From Arthrobacter pascens (GTDB lineage: Bacteria > Actinomycetota > Actinomycetes > Actinomycetales > Micrococcaceae): DNA of 64,000 nt. A model generated the notes under the pieces. The model saw only the letters and a list, made by a program, of their open reading frames with translations. It made no database searches and was not told the origin of the DNA. The DNA lies in NCBI RefSeq assembly GCF_030815585.1, contig NZ_JAUSWY010000001.1, forward strand, positions 4,526,001 to 4,590,000, read 5' to 3'. The position numbers and the translations under genes were made by a program. This document shows, piece by piece, positions 25,288-33,999 of the stretch. How positions within the stretch are numbered: position 1 is the first letter of the stretch; each line of letters begins with the position of its first letter.

Positions 25288-26301
25288 TTACGCGATGAGG
25301 TCCAGATGTTCTGCAAGGACCTCGGCCGTGAGGTCCTTGCCTGCCAGGTACCGTTCAAGTTCGCTGATGGCGACGTCCGACATGCGGCGTGTTTCCGTGC
25401 CCAGGGATCCTGCGATGTGCGGAGTGATCACCACGTTGGGCAGGTCGTAGAGCACGGAGCCGGCGGGCAGCGGTTCCGGTTCGGTGACATCGAGAATCGC
25501 GTGGATGCGGCCTGTGGCGCAGGCGGACTCCAGGGCATGGGTGTCAACCAGGGAGCCCCGCGCCGTGTTAATAAGGGTGGCGTGGTCCTTCATGGCTGCG
25601 AGCTGAGCCGCGCCGATCATGTGCCGGGTTTCAGGCAGGGCGGGGGCGTGGATAGTGACGACGTCGGAGGCCGGAATCAACTCCTCGAGCGTCACCAGCC
25701 GTGCACCGGCGGCGGCCACGGCGGCAGGCTCCGCGTAGGGGTCCGCAACCAGGCAGGTGACATCCTGGAGTTGCTGGACGAGCTCCACCACGCGCCTCCC
25801 GATCCGGGAGAACCCGACGACGCCGATGGTGCGGCCGATGTTGCCGAGTTCGCCGTAGGCAGTTGAATAGGACCAGTCCTCACGGGAAATCCGGGAAGCG
25901 TTCGCCAGGACCTGTGCCTTCTTGCCGGCCAGGACGATGGAAGCAAACGTGAACTCGGCCACGGGAATGGCATTCGCTTCTGCCCCTGTGGTCACCAGGA
26001 TTCCGCGCTGCCACAGTTCATCCGTCACGAAGGACCGCACGGTGCCGGCGCAGTGGAAGACGGCACGGAGGCGGGGCATGCGGTCCAATGCTTCGCTGTC
26101 CAGCCGCGGCACACCCCAGCTGGTCAGCAGGACTTCCACGTCGGGGAGGAGCGAAGCGATCTCCGGGTCAGCCAGGGAATCGGTCCAGGCCGGGGCGCCG
26201 AGTTCCACGAGGCCAGCGAGCCGTTCCAGCCGGGTGGCATCGAACTGGTCCTTCATGGTGGAGCGGTTCATCAGCAGGAGCGCTGTGGGCTTGCGCGGCA
26301 T
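25288..26301 (-). CDS. D-2-hydroxyacid dehydrogenase family protein
   Basis: The 337-residue protein has the NAD-binding Rossmann part GELGNIGRTIGVVGFSRIGRRVVELV, then the catalytic set: Arg in INTARGSLVDT, Glu in DVTEPEPLPAGS and His in VITPHIAGSLGTETRR. It reduces or oxidises a 2-hydroxy/2-keto acid. As first gene of the sugar import operon it may reduce a keto-acid derived from an unsaturated uronate (inference). The start is uncertain: ATG 26301 has a weak site; later in-frame ATGs exist. Confidence 0.85.
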   Translation of the reverse strand: MPRKPTALLLMNRSTMKDQFDATRLERLAGLVELGAPAWTDSLADPEIASLLPDVEVLLTSWGVPRLDSEALDRMPRLRAVFHCAGTVRSFVTDELWQRGILVTTGAEANAIPVAEFTFASIVLAGKKAQVLANASRISREDWSYSTAYGELGNIGRTIGVVGFSRIGRRVVELVQQLQDVTCLVADPYAEPAAVAAAGARLVTLEELIPASDVVTIHAPALPETRHMIGAAQLAAMKDHATLINTARGSLVDTHALESACATGRIHAILDVTEPEPLPAGSVLYDLPNVVITPHIAGSLGTETRRMSDVAISELERYLAGKDLTAEVLAEHLDLIA

Positions 26302-26407
26302 ACCTGGGCCGTCCCTTCCTTGTCGTCCGGCCGGGATGCCCGGCCGTTCCATGTCTTGCGTCACATCCAGAAAAGAGTACATACTCATACTCACAAGAAA
26401 TCAATCA

Positions 26408-26425
26408 GATCAAACAGACTTGATC
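26408..26425. promoter_or_regulatory. Candidate operator of the divergent glycan locus
   Basis: GATCAA (26408-26413) and TTGATC (26420-26425) form a perfect dyad with a six-base spacer in the AT-rich divergent promoter region, with TACTCA direct repeats just to its left. The DeoR-LacI chimeric protein encoded two genes away is the natural candidate binder (inference). Confidence 0.55.
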
Positions 26426-26484
26426 GTATGCGTTCAGATTCGAACATCGAGCGGGACGCGAGAGCTTTGAGAAGACGGACACCG

Positions 26485-28641
26485 ATGGCGGCCCAGCTGA
26501 AACCCGCACGAATAGACTCCGCAGAACCGGACCCGGCGCAATCGGACCCGGCACGATCGGACGGAACGCAGGGGACTGCCCGCTCGTTCCGGGGTACCTT
26601 CCAAGGACCCCTCGCGGCGGCCTGGCGGGGTGACACCGGGAAGGACGCACTGCTGCGGACGCTGGCCGGCGGCCGTGAGCGGTTGACGATCCATCAGGCG
26701 GCGATGCAGGGCGGTTGGTCCGCCGTCCGTGCGGCCCCGGTGGCAGCCCTGGAAAGCGAGGCAGAAGCGGAACGGGGCACGCCCTGGCCTCAGCCCCTGC
26801 TGTCCCACTATGCCCGCTACTTCCGCGACGGCAACCGCACGGCTTACGAGGGGTTGGTGGCTGCCAGGCAGCAGCGGCTCACGCGCGCCGTGGTGATGGC
26901 CTGCCTGTCCCAGTTCCAGGAGCATGTGCGGACGCCGGACGGGGGGCCGGGCTCCAGCGCGCTCCCGCAGGAATGGCTGGACGAGGTCATCGACGGTGCA
27001 TACCTGCTGTGCGAGCAGAGTTCCTGGTGTTGGGCAGCCCATGAGGATGCTTACACCCGCCGGGGTGACGTGGTTCCCGACCGGTCGGCTCCGTATCTGG
27101 ACCTGGGTGCCGGTGAAGTGGCCGCGCAGCTGGCCTGGCTGGATCTGGTCCTCGCAGAACAGCTGGACCAGCGCGCGCCCGGCCTCCGCCGTCGGATCCG
27201 GGAGGAAGTCCTGGACCGCGTGGTCCGCCCTTTCCTGGACCGCGACGACTGGCACTGGCTGGGGCTGGACGGCGACGTCCACAACTGGAACCCCTGGATT
27301 CACTCAAACGTCATTGCCGCCGCGGTGGTCCTGGTGGATGACCCTGGGCTCCGGGCGCAGACAGTGGCCCTCGCCATTGAAGGACTGGACCGCTTCTTCG
27401 CCTCAATTCCGGCAGACGGTGCCATTGACGAGGGCTTCTCTTACTGGTGGAACGGTGCCGGGCGGGCCCTTGAGGCCTTGGCCCTGCTGGAAGAAGCCAC
27501 CGCGGGAACGCTCCACACGGACATCCCGGTGGTCCGCGAACTCCTGGCCTTCCCGCACCGCATGCATCTGGGCCACCGGTGGTACCTGAACGTAGCCGAC
27601 GGACCGGCCAGGGCGTGGACCGGCCTCCCCTGGGACCTGGTCCGGCGATGGGGTGAGCGCTTGGGGGACCGGGACGCCGCACAGCATGCGGTGGCCTTCC
27701 AGGCAGCTTGGCCCAGCGTGGAAAACGGGCTGGGCCGGACGCTGCGTGCGCTCTTGGACCGGCCTGGGAACGGGAACGCCGCACGGCGGCACCGCACTCA
27801 GGGGCAGGCTGCGGCACCACTGACCCCGCCGCTCACCGGCTTCAGCTACCTGGAATCCGTACAGATCATGCTGGTCCGGGAAAACCCGGGCCGGACAGAC
27901 GGCCTCGCACTGGCCGCCAAAGGCGGGCACAACGGCGAACACCACAACCACCGCGACGTCGGATCGGTGGTGGTGGCCGTGGACGGTGTCCCGCTCCTCG
28001 CCGACGCCGGCCAGCCCACCTATACCGCCCAGACGTTTGGCCCGGACAGGTACGGCATCAGGGCGATGCAGAGCGCCTGGCACAGCGTTCCGGCTCCGTT
28101 TGGCCTGGAACAGGGAACCGGACGGGAGTTCGCCGCAGCCGTGGAACACGTTCCAACCCCGGAGGATCCGCGGCTGGTCCTCGGACTGGGGGCGGCCTAC
28201 GGTCTGGGCCCGGCCTCCAGCTGGATTCGGTCGGCGTCGCTGGAGAAGCCTGCATCCCCGCCGGCCGGGCAGCGCGGTGGAAAAGCGCGGGTCCTGATTG
28301 AGGACCGCTGGAATCTTGGGGCTGCGGCCGGCGCCGCCTCATGGGCCGGAACGCCCGACGTCGACATCCACTACCTGCTCGCCGGGACCGTGGATCTGGA
28401 CTCCAAAGGGACGGCCACCGTCCGTCCGGACGGCATCCCAGACGCCGCCGGCGGCCGCGGGGTCCTGCTGCGCTGGAACCCGGCTAACACCGTCGCACAC
28501 GTGGACGAATGGCTCCTGGACGATCCCCTGCTGGGTGATGTCTGGGGCCGCAAACTGACCCGGCTCCGGTTCCGGATGCCCCAAACCATGAGCGCCGCCG
28601 GGGCGTTCACCCTGACAGTGGAGGCCCCTGATGAGTCCTGA
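26485..28641 (+). CDS. Heparinase II/III-like cytoplasmic polysaccharide lyase
   Basis: The 718-residue protein has an alpha/alpha-toroid N-terminal half (PYLDLGAGEVAAQLAWLDLVL, DGDVHNWNPWIHSNVIAAA, IDEGFSYWWNGAGRALEAL) and a beta-sandwich half starting at GGHNGEHHNHRDVGSVVVAVDG, whose His/Asn residues match the heparinase II/III region. Such enzymes cleave uronate-containing chains by beta-elimination. There is no signal peptide, so it should act on imported oligosaccharides. ATG 26485 is preferred because ATG 26428 lies three bases after the operator dyad; the longer form would add 19 residues. Confidence 0.85.
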   Translation: MAAQLKPARIDSAEPDPAQSDPARSDGTQGTARSFRGTFQGPLAAAWRGDTGKDALLRTLAGGRERLTIHQAAMQGGWSAVRAAPVAALESEAEAERGTPWPQPLLSHYARYFRDGNRTAYEGLVAARQQRLTRAVVMACLSQFQEHVRTPDGGPGSSALPQEWLDEVIDGAYLLCEQSSWCWAAHEDAYTRRGDVVPDRSAPYLDLGAGEVAAQLAWLDLVLAEQLDQRAPGLRRRIREEVLDRVVRPFLDRDDWHWLGLDGDVHNWNPWIHSNVIAAAVVLVDDPGLRAQTVALAIEGLDRFFASIPADGAIDEGFSYWWNGAGRALEALALLEEATAGTLHTDIPVVRELLAFPHRMHLGHRWYLNVADGPARAWTGLPWDLVRRWGERLGDRDAAQHAVAFQAAWPSVENGLGRTLRALLDRPGNGNAARRHRTQGQAAAPLTPPLTGFSYLESVQIMLVRENPGRTDGLALAAKGGHNGEHHNHRDVGSVVVAVDGVPLLADAGQPTYTAQTFGPDRYGIRAMQSAWHSVPAPFGLEQGTGREFAAAVEHVPTPEDPRLVLGLGAAYGLGPASSWIRSASLEKPASPPAGQRGGKARVLIEDRWNLGAAAGAASWAGTPDVDIHYLLAGTVDLDSKGTATVRPDGIPDAAGGRGVLLRWNPANTVAHVDEWLLDDPLLGDVWGRKLTRLRFRMPQTMSAAGAFTLTVEAPDES

Positions 28642-29782
28642 ACAGACGCCGGAACCGCCCGCAAGGTCCCTCTTTTCGCTGCAGCGCCGCGAGCGGCTGA
28701 TGGAGGAGCTGCGGGCCCATGGTTCCGTGACCGTCCGGGGCCTGGCCGCCGAGCTTGGGGTGAGCGAGCTGACCATCCGGCGGGATGTGAACCTCCTGGC
28801 GGACGAGGGCCTTGTGTCGCGCGTGCATGGAGGCGCCACCCTGCCCAGCCAACTGGACCGCTCGGCGTCCTTGGCCAAGCACCAGGCGAACCGGTACTCC
28901 ATCGGCATGATGGTCCCGTCCCTGGACTACTACTGGCCGCAGGTGATCAGCGGTGCACGTGCCGAGGCCGAGGTGCAGCAGGCCAGGATTGTGGTCCGCG
29001 GTTCCAGTTACGACGCCGCGGACAACCGCCGGCAGGTGCAGGCGCTGCTGGATACGCAGAACATCGACGGCCTCATCGTGGCCCCGGACATGACGGGGGA
29101 GGCCGGCCATGACCTGCTGCGGTGGCTCAATGCGCTGCCCATTCCGGTGATCCTGGCGGAGCGGCGCTCGCCGGCGGAAATTCCCGCTCATCGGCTGGAG
29201 TGGGTGGCCACGGACCATGCCTTCGGCGCCGGAATGGCCACCCGGCACCTCTGGCAGGAGGGGCACCGGAAGATCGGCTGTATGACCGACTCCAGCAGCC
29301 CCACCAGCTCGCACGTGGTCCGAGGCTGGCGCCAGGCCATAGCCGCCCTGCGGATCCCGCTGGAGGAATCCATCAGCGAGGATTCTGCAGGTGTGGTGGC
29401 CGGAGATCGCGCCGCGCACTTTGACCGGGTCCTGGAGCTGTGCCGGGAAACTGGGACCACAGCCATGCTGGTCCATTCCGATACCCAGGCCGTGGCCTTT
29501 GTGCAGCATTGCGTGGACCGCGGGGTGGACGTTCCAGGCCGGATGGCGGTGGTGGGGTACGACGACGAGGTGGCTTACCTTGCCGAGCCCGCCATCTCCG
29601 CGGTCCGGCCCCCCAAGCAATATGTTGGCAGGGTCGCGGTGCAGCTGGTGACCGCCCGGCTGGCGGAGGGCCGGAAACGTCCCGTCCACCGGATCCAGCT
29701 GAACCCGGATCTCATCGTCCGCGAATCGTCGCTGGGCAGCCCGCGGACCCCGGCCGAGGCCGGCCTGGCGTCTTCACCCTGA
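28631..29782 (+). CDS. Chimeric regulator: DeoR-type HTH with LacI-type sensor
   Basis: Residues about 14-70 form a DeoR winged helix (RRERLMEELRAHGSVTVRGL, then LTIRRDVNLLADEGLV and VHGGA). Residues about 90-370 are a periplasmic-binding-protein-like sensor of the LacI/GalR class (IGMMVPSLDYYWPQVISGA, DGLIVAPD, VVGYDDEVAYLAEPAISAV). Such hybrids sense sugars. The ATG overlaps the heparinase stop by eleven bases, so it is co-translated with the enzyme and likely controls the divergent locus. Confidence 0.88.
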   Translation: MSPEQTPEPPARSLFSLQRRERLMEELRAHGSVTVRGLAAELGVSELTIRRDVNLLADEGLVSRVHGGATLPSQLDRSASLAKHQANRYSIGMMVPSLDYYWPQVISGARAEAEVQQARIVVRGSSYDAADNRRQVQALLDTQNIDGLIVAPDMTGEAGHDLLRWLNALPIPVILAERRSPAEIPAHRLEWVATDHAFGAGMATRHLWQEGHRKIGCMTDSSSPTSSHVVRGWRQAIAALRIPLEESISEDSAGVVAGDRAAHFDRVLELCRETGTTAMLVHSDTQAVAFVQHCVDRGVDVPGRMAVVGYDDEVAYLAEPAISAVRPPKQYVGRVAVQLVTARLAEGRKRPVHRIQLNPDLIVRESSLGSPRTPAEAGLASSP

Positions 29783-29821
29783 TACCCGCAACCTGATACC
29801 ACAACGAAACAGGACCCCTAG

Positions 29822-31696
29822 ATGACAGTCCCATCCCTGAATCTGCCTGCTGAAAACCGGGAGTTCTCACCGTACACCGGCCTCACCCGGGACCACTGGT
29901 GCGGCTACGCCGACTTCCTGCTGCGCTCCGCCCACCGCCACGCCACGGCGGACCACGCCAACATCCACCTCCCCGGAGCCAACAGCGCCTACGGTCCGCG
30001 CAGCGATTCCCTGGAAGCCTTCGCGCGCACCTTCCTCATGGCATCTTTCCGGATGGCGGGGGACCCTGGCGGCACCGGCTGGCTTGCGGAGTGGTACGCA
30101 CAGGGGCTGGACGCCGGAACGGATCCGCGCTCGCCGGACCGCTGGCCCACTCCCGGGGAACTGGGCCAGGCCAAGGTGGAGGCGGCGTCGCTGGCCGTCG
30201 GCCTGGCCCTGACGCGTGACCAGCTGTGGGACAAGCTGCCGGAGCGGGTCCAGGGCCAGCTCATCGCATGGTTTGAGACGGTGATCGGGGAAGAATATCC
30301 GCCGATCAACTGGGTGTGGTTCCAGATAGTCGTCGAGACCTTCCTGGCCAGTGTGGGCGGCAGGTCCTCGGCGGAGGATATCGAGGCCGGGCTGGCGGTC
30401 CACGATTCCCTCTACCGCGGCCACGGCTGGTTCGCCGACGGTCCGGAACGCGCCTACGACCACTACGTGGGCTGGGCCTTCCACGTCTATCCGCAGCTGT
30501 GGGCCATGATGGCGCCCGGGGATCCCCGGGTAAAGGCCCGCGGCACGCTTGACGGGGACCGGCTGGCCGACTACCTCGATGACGCCGTACACCTGGTGGG
30601 TGCCAACGGCTCGCCCCTTATCCAGGGACGCAGCCTGATCTACCGCTTCGCCGCCGCTGCGCCGTTCTGGGTGGGGGAGCTCTCCGGGTATTCGAGGCTT
30701 TCGCCGGGTACCAGCCGGCGGGCGGCGTCCGGGATGCTGGACTACTTTGCCCGCAACGGCGCCATCAATGAGCATGGCCTGCTCTCCATCGGCTGGCACG
30801 GCGAGTTCAACGGGATGAAGCAGTCCTACTCGGGCGCAGGCTCGCCCTACTGGGCCTCCAAGGGATTGCTGGGCCTGGCGCTGCCGGCCGGTCACCGTGT
30901 GTGGACCGCGGTGGAGGAGCCTCTGCCGGTGGAGCGGGGCGACACGAGCAGGCTCATCGCGGCCCCGGGCTGGATGGTTAACGGCACGCGGGCGGACGGC
31001 ATCGTGCGGGTCACCAACCACGGCACGGATCATGCCCGGCAGGGGGACCGGCTGGCGGACTCTGCCCTTTATGCCCGGCTGGGCTATTCCACCCACACCT
31101 TCCCCGACCTTTCGTCCGAGTCGCTGGACAACGCCGTCGTTCTGGTGGATGACGCCGGCTGCCTCACCCACCGGACCGGCTTTGAATCGCACGGCCTCAC
31201 GGCATCCGGGGACACGCTGGAGGGGTCCTCCGGTGGCCGCGTGAACTGGATCGCCATCCCTGAGACCATCGGGCCGGACCACGGAGGCGGCGTTGCCGGG
31301 CCCGTAACTCCGGGGCCGGAAGTGACGGTCACGTCCGTCACCCGAGGACCCGTGGAGGTGCGGATTGTCCGACTCCGAGGGATGGCTGACTGCCCGCCCG
31401 CGCGCCTGCGGATCGGGGGCTGGCCGCTGGATCCGGCGTCGGAGCTGACCAGCGTGGTGGTGCCGCTCGACGGGGCGGGAGAGGCTCTCGACGACGCCGG
31501 TAGTTTCGTCAGGGAGGAGCCGCAGCCTATGGGGAACGGACTGATTGTGCCCTGGGTGGGGACGTCCGGCCCCGCCGTGGACGGCGTTTATGTGGCGGTT
31601 GTTGGATTCGGCGGCGCCGGCGTCCGGGCGGCGGTTGAGGCTGTGCGCGTGGCAACGGACGCGAGCGGTGCCTCGTTCGTTGAAGCAGGGAAGTGA
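29822..31696 (+). CDS. DUF2264 domain-containing protein, probable glycan enzyme
   Basis: The 624-residue protein shows the DUF2264 pattern: NREFSPYTGLTRDHWCGYADFLL at the start, NWVWFQIVVETFLAS, GWFADGPERAYDHYVGWAFHVYPQLW and SYSGAGSPYWASKGLLGLAL. The predicted fold is an alpha/alpha toroid followed by beta-sandwich, like polysaccharide lyases, but its chemistry is not established. It lacks a signal peptide and follows the regulator by 39 bases. It probably works with the heparinase on the same imported oligosaccharide (inference). Confidence 0.85.
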   Translation: MTVPSLNLPAENREFSPYTGLTRDHWCGYADFLLRSAHRHATADHANIHLPGANSAYGPRSDSLEAFARTFLMASFRMAGDPGGTGWLAEWYAQGLDAGTDPRSPDRWPTPGELGQAKVEAASLAVGLALTRDQLWDKLPERVQGQLIAWFETVIGEEYPPINWVWFQIVVETFLASVGGRSSAEDIEAGLAVHDSLYRGHGWFADGPERAYDHYVGWAFHVYPQLWAMMAPGDPRVKARGTLDGDRLADYLDDAVHLVGANGSPLIQGRSLIYRFAAAAPFWVGELSGYSRLSPGTSRRAASGMLDYFARNGAINEHGLLSIGWHGEFNGMKQSYSGAGSPYWASKGLLGLALPAGHRVWTAVEEPLPVERGDTSRLIAAPGWMVNGTRADGIVRVTNHGTDHARQGDRLADSALYARLGYSTHTFPDLSSESLDNAVVLVDDAGCLTHRTGFESHGLTASGDTLEGSSGGRVNWIAIPETIGPDHGGGVAGPVTPGPEVTVTSVTRGPVEVRIVRLRGMADCPPARLRIGGWPLDPASELTSVVVPLDGAGEALDDAGSFVREEPQPMGNGLIVPWVGTSGPAVDGVYVAVVGFGGAGVRAAVEAVRVATDASGASFVEAGK

Positions 31697-31806
31697 TCCG
31701 GCCTGGCTTGGAAGTGCCGGCGCCGGACCTTGGCCCGGACGAAAAATAGCGGACCGGCATTCGCATCGACCGGCAGCGTCCGCCCCTATGAGTGGCTGCC
31801 GGTCAG

Positions 31807-31857
31807 GCCTACACTGGTTTTGCATTCAGCGGGATGCATCCGTGAAAGGGGAACGTC
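31807..31857 (+). promoter_or_regulatory. Promoter and leader of the DUF2171 gene
   Basis: A -10-like TACACT occurs near 31809-31814, with GAAAGGGGAA as ribosome binding site just before ATG 31858, giving a leader of roughly 40 bases. Confidence 0.35.
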
Positions 31858-32199
31858 ATGGCGGTCATAGAGCAGGTGCGCGAAGGAATGCACGTCGTAG
31901 CGCCGGATGGGAAAAAGATCGGCAAGGTCGAGGACCTGAAGATGGGTGATCCGGAGGCAGTGACCTCGGACGGCCAGACCGACCCCGAAACAGGAGGCCT
32001 GGTCGGCACCGTGATCAACGGTTTCGCAGAGACCTCCGGACTGCCCCGCCATACCGCGGAGAGGCTCCTGCGGATCGGCTACGTGAAGATCGACAGGTCC
32101 GGTCTGTTCACAGGCCACGCATATCTCGCCTCGGATGAGCTAGACCGCGTTGAGGGCGACACACTGTGGCTCAAAGAGGATCTGCACGCCCATCACTGA
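31858..32199 (+). CDS. DUF2171/PRC-barrel-like protein
   Basis: The 113-residue protein begins VREGMHVVAPDGKKIGKVEDLKMGDPEAV, the usual start of DUF2171/PRC-barrel-like proteins, and ends in a beta-rich region (GYVKIDRSGLFTGHAYLASDELDRVEGDTLWL). These small domains bind partners or RNA in other proteins but the role of the stand-alone form is unknown. GAAAGGGG precedes the ATG. It forms a single-gene unit. Confidence 0.8.
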   Translation: MAVIEQVREGMHVVAPDGKKIGKVEDLKMGDPEAVTSDGQTDPETGGLVGTVINGFAETSGLPRHTAERLLRIGYVKIDRSGLFTGHAYLASDELDRVEGDTLWLKEDLHAHH

Positions 32200-32217
32200 G
32201 GTCCTTGGCCGTTTACT

Positions 32218-32634
32218 TTAGCGGATGACGTTTTCGGGGTTCTCCAGGTCGTATAGCTTGCGCGATGCTCCGATGGCGGCCTTGTGTTCCAGCGACCAAT
32301 CTGCGAGCTGTTTGACCAGATGGGTGAGGCCCCTTCCCCTTTCGGTGAGTTCGTAGGTGACCTGGGCGGGGACTGTCGGGTAGACCGTGCGAATGACCAG
32401 GCCGTCGCGTTCGAGACGCCTCACTGTCAGGGTCAGCATTCGCTGGGAGATCGCGTCGATCGCGCGCTGCAGTTCGTTGAAGCGCCTGGTGCCGGAGGCC
32501 AGTTCCACGATGACCAGCACCGACCATCTATCGCCGATGCGGTCCAGAACGTCCCGGATCCCGCAGTCCGGATGTCCGGCGTCGCCGCACGGTTCCAGTA
32601 CGGCGGTTACTTCCGTGTGGCTTCCTAACGCCAA
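32218..32634 (-). CDS. HxlR family transcriptional regulator
   Basis: The 138-residue protein is an HxlR winged-helix regulator: CGIRDVLDRIGDRWSVLVIVEL, the recognition region FNELQRAIDAISQRMLTLTVRRLERDGLV, and YELTERGRGL. Such proteins often sense electrophiles or quinones through an N-terminal Cys, here within EPCGDAGHPDCG. TTG 32634 with AAGGAGG close upstream is used. It is divergent from an NmrA/QorB-like oxidoreductase, its likely target. Confidence 0.92.
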   Translation of the reverse strand: MALGSHTEVTAVLEPCGDAGHPDCGIRDVLDRIGDRWSVLVIVELASGTRRFNELQRAIDAISQRMLTLTVRRLERDGLVIRTVYPTVPAQVTYELTERGRGLTHLVKQLADWSLEHKAAIGASRKLYDLENPENVIR

Positions 32635-32656
32635 AGTGCCTCCTTGTGGGTTCGTG

Positions 32657-32688
32657 TTCGGTTACGGAAGATGAGTCTAGTTACCGAA
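32657..32688. promoter_or_regulatory. Candidate HxlR operator
   Basis: TTCGGTTAC (32657-32665) and GTTACCGAA (32680-32688) are near-perfect inverted repeats (one mismatch) with a 14-base spacer in the 67-base gap between the divergent HxlR and SDR genes. Confidence 0.6.
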
Positions 32689-32701
32689 AAGTACCAATGA
32701 A

Positions 32702-33517
32702 ATGAGCATGCCCATGATTCTCGTTACCGGGGCCTCCGGCCACCTGGCGGCAGCAATCCTCAGCCACCTCTCCGAATCGGGTGTGCCTGCACTCGGAGCA
32801 ACCCGCCATCCGATCGATACCCCGTGGCTCCGGGTGATGGACTTTGACGACAGCGGAACAATCAGCTTCGCTGGCGTGGAGACGCTGGTGCTGGTCTCGG
32901 CCGGAACCGCGGAAGACGACGTCGTCATCAACCGTCATGAGAACGCCATCACAGCCGCTGAACGCGACGGGGTTCGGCACATCGTGTATACGAGTCTCGC
33001 CGACGCCGGCGATCACTTGGGGTTCGCCCTCGCCCACCGTTGGACAGAACGCCGCCTCCGGAACGGAACGGTCCAGTGGACGATTCTGAGGAATGGACTG
33101 TATGCCGAGTTGATCGGCCAGCTCCTGGCACCGCGCGACGGGGTTATCGTGGCCCCGTTCGGCGACGGCGGCGTTGCCGCCGTCGCACGTCATGACCTCG
33201 CGGAGGCGGCGGCAATCATCGCCCAAACCCCGGAAGAACATCAGAGCAGAACCTACAATCTCGTCGGAACCAAAGCCATCACAGCGCAGGACGTCGCCGA
33301 CGAACTGGGGGCAGAGTACCGGCCGGGCACACTCACCGACCTGCGGAAGGCACTGGACTCCGCAGCACTGCTGCCATTCCAGCCCCCAATGCTGATCTCC
33401 ATCCACTCTGCCGCAACCCACGGATTCCTCGCTTCGACGCGGTCGGACATCACGGACATCCTCGGACGCGAACCCCTGGACCCCCTAGCCGCCGCCGCAG
33501 CCGCCGTCCAAGGTTGA
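32702..33517 (+). CDS. NmrA/QorB-like NAD(P)H-binding oxidoreductase
   Basis: The 271-residue atypical short-chain dehydrogenase starts with the Rossmann motif ILVTGASGHLAAAILSHL (the Gly-x-x-Gly-x-x-Ala type), has VRHIVYTSLADAG, and WTILRNGLYAELI as in NmrA and quinone reductase QorB proteins. Divergence from an HxlR regulator is the typical arrangement of qorB-type genes answering quinone or aldehyde stress. The start is not supported by a strong ribosome binding site; ATG 32711 is also possible. Confidence 0.88.
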   Translation: MSMPMILVTGASGHLAAAILSHLSESGVPALGATRHPIDTPWLRVMDFDDSGTISFAGVETLVLVSAGTAEDDVVINRHENAITAAERDGVRHIVYTSLADAGDHLGFALAHRWTERRLRNGTVQWTILRNGLYAELIGQLLAPRDGVIVAPFGDGGVAAVARHDLAEAAAIIAQTPEEHQSRTYNLVGTKAITAQDVADELGAEYRPGTLTDLRKALDSAALLPFQPPMLISIHSAATHGFLASTRSDITDILGREPLDPLAAAAAAVQG

Positions 33518-33532
33518 GCAGACACGGGGAGA

Positions 33533-33856
33533 CTAGGTGCTGAGGTTCCAATGGACCCGGATTGCCTCTGCAATTGGTCCGGCGGTGACGTCGACCCGGA
33601 AAGCAACGGGCGCGGTCCCTGTCTCTTCGATGACCGAGTCACGGCAGACGCGGCCGCATGACGGGCACAGCGTGTAGAGTTCCCCGTCCTTGGGCCATTC
33701 GGCAAGCTCTGCAGGGACAGGGATGTTCTCGCCGATAAAAATGGGGATGCCCTGTGAGTTGGCCTGAATCAATCCGTCCTGGCTGACGGTATTACCGCAC
33801 ACGCAGGTGATGGTGGTGACATCGTGATCGATGACATCAGCGGTTTCAGTGTCCAC
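33533..33856 (-). CDS. Hypothetical zinc-ribbon-like protein
   Basis: The 107-residue protein has two CxCG/CPxCG-type pairs, TCVCGNT near residue 18 and LCPSCGRVC near residue 65, which suggest one metal-bound ribbon. No family is recognised. GTG 33856 is chosen because GGGGAG lies seven bases upstream; the longer frame to ATG 33985 has no site and runs into the promoter area of the GH13 gene. Confidence 0.6.
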   Translation of the reverse strand: MDTETADVIDHDVTTITCVCGNTVSQDGLIQANSQGIPIFIGENIPVPAELAEWPKDGELYTLCPSCGRVCRDSVIEETGTAPVAFRVDVTAGPIAEAIRVHWNLST

Positions 33857-33999
33857 GGTTAGCTCCCCGGCGTTGGAAGGGATGTCCTGCTTGTAGCTTA
33901 TGCCTATGACGGATGTCCCGTACCGGAAGGCCTTGCGGGCCGCGGAAGAATAGCGTTCACTGGGCCTGCACCCGCCGCGCCGCATACCAGGAGGAACCG

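Noticed and set aside
29867..31825. 652-residue frame opposite the DUF2264 gene
   Set aside because: Antisense shadow without domains or start signals.
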